DNA from: Enterococcus silesiacus
GTDB lineage: Bacteria; Bacillota; Bacilli; Lactobacillales; Enterococcaceae
Assembly: GCA_001465115.1 (NCBI GenBank)
Contig: CP013614.1
Span: forward strand, 372,001-436,000
Reading direction: 5' to 3'
DNA length: 64,000 nt
Shown: one piece after another, positions 20,112-30,000 of the stretch
How the letters are laid out: every line of letters starts with the position of its first letter
Position numbering within the stretch: the first letter of the stretch is position 1
Program-made: the position numbers and the translations under genes
The notes under the pieces: model-generated
The model's input: the letters and a program-made list of their open reading frames with translations, nothing else
What the model was told of the DNA's origin: nothing
The model's database searches: none

Positions 20112-21323
20112 ATGGAAAACGTAAATAATTCAGTTCCATTTTCCTATAAAGAAATTGAACCATTAACAGATAAAATCAATGGACCGATTCTTGTAAGAAA
20201 AAAGGACACAAAAGAGTTTTTTGTGAAGAAATGCTATCCACTTTATTTAGCGGACAATTTAATTACGCTGCAAAAAATCAAACAGATCAATTTACCAAAG
20301 ATTCAAGAAGTCGTGCTCGAAGAAGGTCAACTTTATTTATATGAAGAATTTATTCATGGAAAAACGTTGACAGAAATTATTAACTCCTCAGAAATAATGG
20401 AGACTAAAACGATTTTAAACCTAATATTGGCTTTATTGGATGCGTTGATTGCACTTCATAGTGAAGACTTGGTCCATCGTGATGTTAAGCCTGGGAATAT
20501 CATGTTGACCAATGATGGAATGTTGAAGTTGATTGATTTTGATGCTGTGCGGGTATTTGCTGGAACCAAAGAAACTGACACCGTTCAGTTAGGAACAGTA
20601 GGCTTTGCCTCACCAGAACAGTTTGGTTTTGCGCAAACAGATGCAAGAAGTGACCTGTATGCAGTAGGGGTGGTGATCAATATTTGCTCAATCAAAGACT
20701 ATCCTAAAAATCAGCTAAGCACCGATCCATTTTTACATGATATTATTGTGAAAGCAACAAGATTAGATCCGAAAAATCGCTATCAGTCAGCAATAGAAAT
20801 GCAAGCTGATGTTAAAGAAAAATGGAATCTCTTGCATGCAGGAACAATAGAATTTGTTGAATCTGGAAAGTTTATTAAAAAGACAATTAAAAATAATAAC
20901 GTCAAGATTGAGTTAAAGCCTCCGAAAATAGATGAGGAGGCCATTATAGCCAGTGGACAGCAAGATGCAAATACTCCGATCCGATCCTTTTTAAGAAAAT
21001 ATGTGCCAGGATTTCGCACAGGTCAGCCATGGAAGATAACCGTGGCGGTCATTTACTATGTGTTTGTAGGAATTGGTTTACCAGGAAATATCTATGAGGG
21101 ACGAACGGTTATTCAAAAGCTGCTGTTAACATTGGAAGGAAGTATTCTTTTTATTTTACCGGTGCTATTATTTACGAATTTTATGAACTTTCATAAGAAA
21201 ATTCCATTGCTTAATTCTAAAAAAAATACAATACGAGGAATCGGCTATATGTTGTTGGTTCTGAGCTGGTTAGGCTACTATGGTTTATTTTTATTTGTCA
21301 CCAATGGCGGTGCAAAAAGGTAA
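20112..21323 (+). CDS. Atypical membrane Ser/Thr protein kinase
   Basis: A 403-residue protein: kinase domain (about 10-255), linker, and three membrane segments at the C-terminus (about 310-400). Catalytic HRDVKPGNIM (122-131) is intact and SPEQ (167-170) matches the APE region. The metal-binding motif is DFD (142-144) instead of DFG, and no glycine-rich loop is visible. The likely ATP lysine is Lys39 or Lys40 in FFVKK. It has no PASTA domains, so it is not the cell-wall kinase PrkC. TATAAT at about 20074 lies upstream. A DUF5067-like gene follows by 107 nt. Substrates are unknown. Confidence 0.8.
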   Translation: MENVNNSVPFSYKEIEPLTDKINGPILVRKKDTKEFFVKKCYPLYLADNLITLQKIKQINLPKIQEVVLEEGQLYLYEEFIHGKTLTEIINSSEIMETKTILNLILALLDALIALHSEDLVHRDVKPGNIMLTNDGMLKLIDFDAVRVFAGTKETDTVQLGTVGFASPEQFGFAQTDARSDLYAVGVVINICSIKDYPKNQLSTDPFLHDIIVKATRLDPKNRYQSAIEMQADVKEKWNLLHAGTIEFVESGKFIKKTIKNNNVKIELKPPKIDEEAIIASGQQDANTPIRSFLRKYVPGFRTGQPWKITVAVIYYVFVGIGLPGNIYEGRTVIQKLLLTLEGSILFILPVLLFTNFMNFHKKIPLLNSKKNTIRGIGYMLLVLSWLGYYGLFLFVTNGGAKR

Positions 21324-21430
21324 TCGAATAGCCGATTCGTTAAAATTATGCAAGTTGCATAAGATTATCCTGCAGTGTTTTAGTACGATAAGCATGTACC
21401 AACGGACTAAATAACAAAGGGGACAAAAAA

Positions 21431-21982
21431 ATGAGCATGAAGAAAATTGTTTTGATCGGGGTCGGCATTTTAGTAGTGGGCGGTGTTCTAGCAAATATGG
21501 GCTCTGATTCTAAAGAAGAGGCAAAGTCTAAAAACGAAATATCAACCAGTAAAGTAGCCAAGCCTAAAAAGGAAACAACGACCAGTAAAGTAGTAACAAA
21601 ACAAGAAGTAGATACGCCTGTTGAAACAGATAATGGTGACTTAGGTGAATATCATGTTGTGATCAAAGAACTAACATTTGCAAAAGATTACAATGGGGCC
21701 GATGTAGGCGTGATCGATTATGAATTTACAAATAACAGCGATAAAAATGCGATGTTTTTAACATCAATCTCAACGAAGGCTTTTCAAAACGGCATTGCCT
21801 TGGAATCAGCAATTATGATGGAGTCAGGGTATGTGGATTCAATGACAGAAATCCAACCAGGAGTGACATTGAATTTAAAAGTTCCTTATAAATTAGCAGA
21901 TATGACAGCACCAATATCCGTTGAGGCAACTAAATTATTTAGTGATAAAGTAAAATTAACAAAGGAATTTGTTCTACAGTAA
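21431..21982 (+). CDS. Membrane-anchored DUF5067-like protein
   Basis: A 183-residue protein. An N-terminal hydrophobic segment (about 4-22) without a lipobox cysteine anchors it. A Lys/Ser/Thr-rich linker follows (about 25-65), then a beta-rich domain from YHVVIKELTFAKDYNG to the end, which matches the immunoglobulin-like DUF5067 pattern (IDYEFTNNSDKNAMF). The ATG follows AAAGGGGAC. It probably shares the transcript of the kinase gene and may be an extracytoplasmic partner; function unknown. Confidence 0.65.
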   Translation: MSMKKIVLIGVGILVVGGVLANMGSDSKEEAKSKNEISTSKVAKPKKETTTSKVVTKQEVDTPVETDNGDLGEYHVVIKELTFAKDYNGADVGVIDYEFTNNSDKNAMFLTSISTKAFQNGIALESAIMMESGYVDSMTEIQPGVTLNLKVPYKLADMTAPISVEATKLFSDKVKLTKEFVLQ

Positions 21983-22214
21983 TTTGAAGAAGGTAAAAAA
22001 GGGTGAAAAAGGTGGTTCAGCTAGCATTTCTTTAAGTAGAAATTGACTAGTTTTTAGCTTCAAAGGGAGCAAAGGAATTGAGTGTATTCCTTATATATGG
22101 CCGTGTATTAGGTGTATTGGAACAGGTAGCTGTTAAGATGTAGTTATTTGGTCCGAAATCAATTAGTCTTTGCTGCCTGACTGATTTTCCAAATACGAAA
22201 ACAGCCAAAACCAC

Positions 22215-22257
22215 AAAAAGAGAACGTCTGGATTTATTCCAAACGTTCTCTTTTTTT
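22215..22257. terminator. Bidirectional terminator
   Basis: AAAAAGAGAACGT / ACGTTCTCTTTTT arms with an inner TGGA / TCCA stem. It overlaps the stop codon of the minus-strand AI-2E gene and also closes the plus-strand stretch from 21983. Nothing else is seen in 21983-22214. Confidence 0.8.
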
Positions 22258-23305
22258 AGTCTAGATTATTTGGCAGATCAGTGTTTTTTTCAGTAACCGA
22301 GTGGATTGGTTTAACTTTTAAAATATCTAGGAAAAATGTAAAGATAGGGATACCAACGATCAATCCCCAAACACCAAAAAGCCGTTCACTGATCAATAAA
22401 ATAACAAACGTATAAAAAATCGGCAAATCTGTTTTACTGGACATAAATTTAGGATTCAATACATAAGACTCAAACAAATGCACGACGATGATCACGACTA
22501 AAATATAAATCACATCATTGATACCGCCTTCTGAATAGGCGATAAAGCTTAACGGAATACAGGAAATAATCACCCCAGCAACCGGTATCAAACTTAAAAT
22601 AAAAATCATGATCGCTAAACTTGGTAATTGATGAAAGCCGATCAAGGCTAAACAAATGGTTGTGATCCCTGTATTAACAACGGCAATAAAAAATTGAGCT
22701 TCCATTACAACACCAAACGTATTGACAAACTTATCGGCGAAAAAGTAAATATCTTGAAAAAACCAGTCAAAGTCGCTTTTTAGAAATAACTTAGAAAATT
22801 CTGTCATTTGCTTTTTCTCGATCATAAAAAAGAAACTTAGGATAAAAGAAAGAACAAAGGAAAGACCAATCGATCCTACATCTTGAACATAGCGTAAAAG
22901 AATACTTGCGCCATTTTGAATTTGAGACATGAGGTTCGATTTTTCTAGATAATTATCAATGATCATCAAAAGCTGATTATGATCATCTGTCGGAGTTTGG
23001 TAGAAATGGATGACGGAATTATACATCTGCACGGATTGATGAATTAAAACTGGGACATATTTTGTAATAGCCAGATAGATTAAAAAAACGATCAAAGAAT
23101 ACGTGGCTAAAACGAGTATGAGGGACGGAACCCTTAAATAATGTTGCACAAATTTCACGAAATGAAGTGCTAAAAACGTAAAAATAAACGTCAATAAAAT
23201 CATTGTGATCATACTTCTAGCTAAAAATAGAACAAAAATAACAACCGCCAAAACAAAAAAACGCCGTAACCGTTCATTTTGGATAAACTTTTCATACATG
23301 GACAC
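22256..23305 (-). CDS. AI-2E family (PerM/YtvI-type) membrane protein
   Basis: A 349-residue integral membrane protein with about 7-8 segments and the family pattern: N-terminal hairpin segments, a central amphipathic region (about 70-150), then the C-terminal block GVIISCIPLSFIAY and SSKTDLPIFYTFVILL. Family members export small molecules or Na+ (in E. coli TqsA, AI-2); the substrate here is unknown. AAAGGAG precedes the ATG. It is a single-gene unit. Confidence 0.85.
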   Translation of the reverse strand: MSMYEKFIQNERLRRFFVLAVVIFVLFLARSMITMILLTFIFTFLALHFVKFVQHYLRVPSLILVLATYSLIVFLIYLAITKYVPVLIHQSVQMYNSVIHFYQTPTDDHNQLLMIIDNYLEKSNLMSQIQNGASILLRYVQDVGSIGLSFVLSFILSFFFMIEKKQMTEFSKLFLKSDFDWFFQDIYFFADKFVNTFGVVMEAQFFIAVVNTGITTICLALIGFHQLPSLAIMIFILSLIPVAGVIISCIPLSFIAYSEGGINDVIYILVVIIVVHLFESYVLNPKFMSSKTDLPIFYTFVILLISERLFGVWGLIVGIPIFTFFLDILKVKPIHSVTEKNTDLPNNLD

Positions 23306-23563
23306 AGGCTTCGCTCCTTTAATACGTTACTTATTATATTATAAGATAACTATAATGCTTTTTCAGATTTTAAGATAGCAGTTTTATCTATAATTCTAAA
23401 AAAATTAACTAGTTATTAAATAGTGATATTTATGAAAGAAAGTATATACATATCTTAGTTGTTATTTATAATTTTGTTGTTCAAAAAATAATTACATTAA
23501 ACGTGGTGTTTTTGTAATTATCCAGCATGTAAATTTTTTTATTTTGTTATTCTATTGAAATCC

Positions 23564-23603
23564 AACCTCCTTTTTGTTAAGTTTAAAATACAAAAAGGGG
23601 GTT
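23564..23603 (+). promoter_or_regulatory. Hairpin covering the ribosome binding site of the lipoprotein gene
   Basis: Arms 23564-23577 and 23590-23603 pair over 14 bp with one wobble. The 3' arm is the Shine-Dalgarno run AAAAAGGGGG of the gene starting at TTG 23609. Folding would block ribosome entry, so translation of this gene and perhaps the coupled toxin may be conditional. The stretch 23306-23563 is very AT-rich with no gene. Confidence 0.6.
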
Positions 23604-23608
23604 TTAAA

Positions 23609-24028
23609 TTGAAAAGAGTTACTAAGTTAACATTATGTGTTTTTTTTGTTTTAATTTTATTCTTTGCAGGATGTAGCAGTAAAGCAAATGAAGGAGATCT
23701 GGATAAAAAAATCTATAATCTGGAAACAAGTTTCAAAGAAACGTATCAATTGTGGGTAGATATGAAAAATATGGGAGAAATCAAGAATAAAGAGTATCCC
23801 AAAGATCTAAGAAAAGTAGCGACTGATTTTAAAATAATTGGGGATAAAGCAAAATTAAGTAGCTATCAAAAACTTCTTAGTGAAGAAGACAAAATGATTT
23901 ATGAGACGTATCGACAATTATCACCAGAAATCAAGGAACTCGCAAGAACAATTGAAAAGTCGAGTTTTGAACAAGCAAAAACACAATATGAACTGATTCT
24001 AGAAAAAGAAGAAGGGGTAAAGGAGTAG
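23609..24028 (+). CDS. Small lipoprotein upstream of the WapA/RHS toxin
   Basis: A 139-residue secreted lipoprotein. The signal peptide ends in a lipobox, LFFAGC, with Cys22 as the lipid site. The mature part is Lys/Glu-rich and predicted helical, with no recognised family. The start is TTG at 23609, 7 nt after AAAAGGGGG; an upstream TTG at 23555 would place that site inside the gene. It ends 4 nt before the giant toxin gene and is probably co-transcribed, so it may help export or anchor the toxin. That role is inferred from position alone. Confidence 0.7.
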   Translation: MKRVTKLTLCVFFVLILFFAGCSSKANEGDLDKKIYNLETSFKETYQLWVDMKNMGEIKNKEYPKDLRKVATDFKIIGDKAKLSSYQKLLSEEDKMIYETYRQLSPEIKELARTIEKSSFEQAKTQYELILEKEEGVKE

Positions 24029-24032
24029 GGAG

Positions 24033-27000
24033 ATGATGAAAAAGGGATGGAAAAGAAAAGGAATTACTCTGTTTGTTGCTGGATTACAAGTTTTAGGCTT
24101 GTTTCCTTGGGGAGCAATCCAAAGTTTTGCACAAGAAAATGAAAAAACAGAAACTGTTGGTTCAAGTGAAGTCATCACTACACCAGAAAAAGTGAAAAAA
24201 GAAGATCTTGATCAACAGACACAACAAAAACTCAAAGAAGCTGACGAGAGTAGTAAGAAAGAAAACGAAGTAACTGAAAAAATAGACGATAAAACAGAAA
24301 CAACTTTAGACGTTGCACCGCAATTAAAATCAGCGTTTGAAGCAGATGAAAAAAACATGCTGGCATCAGTCAAAGACGATATGGAGAAGAAAGGGTTAAC
24401 AGAAATTGTAGCCGATCGTTCAGAGACAACGAAAACATTTGTTCATCCTGAAACTGGTGTGGGGGAAACCGTTGTTTTTACAGAACCCATTCATTTTAAA
24501 AAAGAGAAAGATAACTGGCAAGAATTTGATGGTACTTTTGAACAGGAAAAGGGCGTTTATATTGCAAATGAGCAGGTTGAAGTTCAAGTGCCTAATGAAG
24601 TGACTGAAAAGAACCTGCCTACAGTCAAGGTCGGTGATGCAAAAGTAGGGATCGGTTTACCTGACGATAAATACGAAGTACAAGCGGTTAAAGATGACAA
24701 AGTCTTATTAGCTGCTGAAAATGACTTAGAACCTATAGAAATTTCATATCAGCCGACAGGAGTTAAAGTCAGTCAATACATTTCTGAGGAAACGGACTTG
24801 GCAACGGTCAAATTTGCGTTAAAACTACCTGATACTCTTCAAGCGAAAGAGGAAAAGGATCAGGGGATTATTGGTCTATATGACGGTGAGAAGCTTGTAA
24901 GTGTTGTTCCTACACCAACGATTGAAACAATAACAGGTGATTTTATTTCAACTGCAGAGGCTGATTTTGACAGTAAAACGAATACCTTGACGCTAAAAGC
25001 TCTTGATCAAGAAAAAAGTCAAAACTTAAAAGCGGCACGTGTCAATGTCCAATTTGTCCAAGCAAAAATCGAGCAAGGAATTGAAGCGACTAGTATTCGT
25101 CAGTACGATGACAAAATGAATTATTGGTTCCAAGACTATATGTATATTGGCTATGACGATGGGTATAACGGAACACTAGGTGCTGCTCATTTTGTTACGT
25201 ATGGTTTGATCAAGATCCCTGATGCAGAATTGAAAAAAATTGGTAAAGGTAGAGAAATCGAATCAGCAAACCTTTCATTATTTAGAACAGGAGCACCTGG
25301 TTTTTGGGGAGATCGTGCGAAAGATGGCAGTGGCAAAGTAGTCAATCGCCATTTTGAAGTCCATGGCTTGACGAAAGATATTGGCGCGTTTTCTAAAGCT
25401 ACGTATAAAGGCTTTAGTGATGCAAAATTCCCTTATGGACCACCTGCCAATGAAGCAGGCAAAGAAACCATGATTGGTGGCATTGATCCAAATAACCGTA
25501 GAGTTAATTTTGATATCACTCATTTGGCAAACGATTGGATCAATGGCGGCAGTAATTTCGGGATGATCGTTAAAACGAATAAAGTAACGTCTCATGAATT
25601 GCCTTATTCTACCGCTGAAGTTTTTGCTGCTCCAAAAGGCGGCGTAACGACCACTTCTCCTTATTTAGTGATCAAGCATCGTGAACGTCCACCAATCGAT
25701 AAAAACATGCCGCTTAAAGATACGACCTTGAAACTACGTCCCTTTGTCAGTTCTGATAATGACGGCTTAGTTCAGTTTCAAGCATTAGGTATGGATGGTA
25801 TCGGTCGACCAGATGCCAAGATAAATTATCGTGTGCTTGATACAAGTGATAAAAATAAAGTAACCTTCTCAGGAACGGATCCATCGATTGGGCGAGATTA
25901 TATCTTTCCTAATTACCCAAAACTATTTGAACATGCTAATCGTTATTTAGAACTTTCCAGCAATTGGCAAACCAATACATTATTGACCAGCTCTTTGAAA
26001 GAAAATCATCTTTACAAAGTAGAAGCTACGATCACGCATGGAACGGAGGAATCAAAGCAAACCTATGATCAGTTCCAATTATACAAAGTGACCAGTCAAG
26101 ATACATTACCACGTCTCTTAAAATTCTACGGCTTAGAAAAACAACGAGCAACATTTATGCGGGATAATAACATGAAAGATGAATTATTGACCCAAGGAAA
26201 TATTGTATTTATTCGAAATCCAAAGAAAAATCAAGGAAAAGCTTATCAGTCACAACCACTTTCTAAGGCCGATAAAATTCGCTTAGATGCATTATCTGTT
26301 GGTCGAGGGAAACATTGTAAATACGGTTTTGAACCAATCAATATTGGTAGTGGAAATTTAATTTATGAAATGACGGATAGTGTTTGGTATGATTTCGAAG
26401 AAGAGCAACTTTTTGCTAGAACCTATAATTCTAAAGGCGGCGGTATGGATAGCCCAGTCGGCAGAAACTGGACACTAAACCAATACTTGACTTTAAACCA
26501 GTTAGAAGATAAATCAATGATGCTCACAAAAGAAGATGGTGGTAAAATCTTTTTTGACCGTGGGAAAGATGGGCGTTATCAAGTATCAGACGATTCGCCT
26601 TATACATTGACGAAAAAAATCAAAGATGAAAAACGCAGTTTTGAATTGACAAATACGGAACAAAAGTTGACCTATCTATTTGATGCAACAGGGCAAATAA
26701 GAAAAATTACCAATGCCTATGGTCAAACCAAAGAATATAGCTACGAAGAAGAAACTGGATTTTTAAAAGCAATCAAACAATTTAACGGCGGCAAAGTTTT
26801 ATTTGACTGGGATGATAATGGGCACATAAAAAAAGCTACTTTTCCAGATCAGACGACGAACACCTACGAATATGATGCAAAAGGAAACTTAACAAAAGTG
26901 ACCGATGCGTTAGGAAAGAAAATAGTCTATACGTACAATGATAATCACTTTATGACCTCATATTCTGATGACGAAGGAACACTACTTTATCAAAATAAAT

Positions 27001-30000
27001 TTGATAAGGAAGGCCGTGTTATCGAACAAACAGATGCCAAAGACAATACTGTTACGATCACATATGAAAAAAATAAAACGACGACCATCGACGGCAATGG
27101 AAACAAAGAAATCACTACCTATAATGATCATTTCCAACCAACAAAGATTGAATATGCCGATGGAAAAAGCGAAACCAAACGCTATAATGACCGCTACCAG
27201 CTGATTGAGGAAATTGATCGAGCAGGCAATAAAACAACGTATGAAAATGATCCAAATGGTAATGTGACTAAAACGATTTTTCCAGATGGAAGTACAGAAG
27301 TTAGCTTATACAATGCCAGTAACCAGTTGACAGAGCAAACGGATCGTTTAGGCAAGAAAACCACTTATCACTATAATGAACAAGGAAAATTACTACAAGC
27401 CACACGTCCAGATGGAAAAACGATCACCTATTCTTATGATGGACAAGGGAAAGTGACGAGTAAGACCGATGCGGATGGAGCCACAGAAAACTATACGTAT
27501 CAGGCTGGTAATTTAACGTCGATCAGTGATGCTCATGGAGCAAAAACTAGGTATGAATATGATGCCAAAGGCTTGATCACCAAAGAATTTGATGCAGCTG
27601 GAAATGCTAAAATATTTAAACGAAATAAGCGTGGTGAACTGATCGAAGAAACCGATTTTAATGGGAATAAAAAGACGTATTCTTATAGTGCAGAAGGATA
27701 CTTACTTTCAGAAACCGATTTTAACGGAAATCAGACAAGTTTTACGTATGATAAATTAGGCAGAAAAATTACTGAAGTCAATCCTGCTGGCGGGAAAAAG
27801 ACGTTTGAGTATGATGCGAATGGAAATATAATCAAAGAAACAGATTATCTGGGGAATGCCAAAGCATTCACGTATAATGAATTAAACCAAGTAATCGAAG
27901 AAAAAACAGCTACAGGTTCAATTACGCGTTATACCTTAAATGCCCTAGGTGATCCTCTAACTGAGACAGTCGATGATAAGAAAAAAACGACCTATGCTTA
28001 TGATAAAAATCAAAATCTAATTAAAAAGGTCGATGCATTAAAACAAGAAACAATTTATGAATATGATCAAAAAGATCAACGGATCAAAGAAATATACCCT
28101 GATCAAACGACAATTCTTTATGAATACGATGAGTTGGGCAATGTAACGGCTAAAACAGATCGTAATGGGCTTAAAACTAGTTATTCATATAACGAGAAAA
28201 GTCAATTGTTGAAGGAACTAGCAGGAGATCGTGAAACTAATTATACCTATGATTCACGAGGCAACAAAACAACAGAAATCGATCCTGAAAATAATCAGCA
28301 TTCCTTTGATTTTAATCCCTTAGGTTATCTTTCAGAGCAAACCGATGCTGCTGGCAATAAAACAGTCTATGAAACCGACAATCAAGGAAATGTGACGAAA
28401 ATCACGGATCCAGATGGTAACGTGTTAACCTACACGTATGATGGGGAAGGGAACGTTCTTTCACAAACCGATGCATTGGGAAATAAGAAGCTATCCACTT
28501 ATAATTCGTTGAATCAGCTAGCCACAACAGTTGAACCAACGGGGGATATTACCCAGTATCATTATGATGCCAACAGTAATTTAGTTGAAAAAATCGATGC
28601 ATTAGGCAATAAGACAACCTATAGCTATACGAAAGATAATCAATTACAAGCATCAACTGATCCATTAGGCCAAATAACGCAGCTCTCTTACGATGCTAGC
28701 GGAAATTTAATTTCATTTGAAGATGCAATCGGTCGAAAAACAACGTATTCCTATGATTTATTAAATCAATTAACAAAAGAAGTAACACCAGGAAGCGTCA
28801 CCATCAATTATAGCTATGATGTTCTTGGTCAGCGTATCAAGCAATCCGACAGCAACGGTAAAAGTGAAAGCTACACCTATGATAAAAATGGTCAGATGCT
28901 TACAGCGACAGATGAACAAAAACGAAAAATTTCCTATGAATACAATCTTTTTGGTGAAAAAATTGCCGAAACTGATGCGGCAGGCAATAAAACAAGCTAT
29001 GCATACAATAAGCTAGGACAGCAAACGACAATCACTCACCCACAAGAAACGAGTCAAACATTAACCTACGATGGTTTAGGACATGTTTTGGAAGAAGTGA
29101 TGCCAAATGGTGGAAAATATGCCTATAGCTATGATAAACGCGGGAATTTGATCAAAGAAACCAATCCATTAGGCCAAACGCAAAGTTATGCCTATAACAA
29201 AAACAGTCAACTGGTTCAATCAACAACCGCTAAAAATGAGATTACGACCTATAGCTATGACAAAAATAATCGCTTGATCGAAACCAAAGATCCTTTAGGC
29301 AATAGTCAGAAAATCAAGTATGATGCCAATGGCAATGTCATAACAGAAATCGATGCTGAAGGAAATCAAACAGCCTATGCCTATGATGGCAATAACCAGC
29401 TGATCCAAACAATCAATGCTAAAAAATTCCAGCAAACAGTTAGCTATGATCCAGTTGGACGGAAAATTGCTGAAACAGATTTCAATGGCAACAAAATAAG
29501 TTATGAGTATAATGCCAATGATCAACTATTGAAAAAAACAGAACCGAACAAACGCATCACAACCTATGAATATGATGCACACGGAAATCTTTCAAAAATC
29601 ACAGATCCTAAAAAAGCTGTGACAGAAATGACCTATACCTTGGATGGTCAACTTGCTTCTGAAACGAATGCAAAAGGGTATAAACGGTTGTATGAGTATG
29701 ACACTTACCGCAATTTACTGGCTGTAAAAGACAACGTCAGAAAAGAACCACTTGAAATGTATAGTTATAATCACTATCAACAGCGCATAGCACAAACCAA
29801 TGCAGCAGGCAAAAAGACAACTTACGACTACAATAAATTTGGCCAGCTCATAAAACTGACTTATCCTAATAAAACTAGTGTTGCTTATAGTTATGACTTA
29901 CTAGATCGAGTTTCTGAAATGACAGACATTCGTGGTAATAAAACGAAAACAGAATACGATGAAAATGGTCAAGTGACCCGCTTTATCGCACCTGGTGAAC

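Noticed and set aside
25278..25595. Long open frames on the minus strand within the toxin gene
   Set aside because: They follow the codon pattern of the YD-repeat gene on the other strand, have no ribosome sites and encode no recognisable domain.
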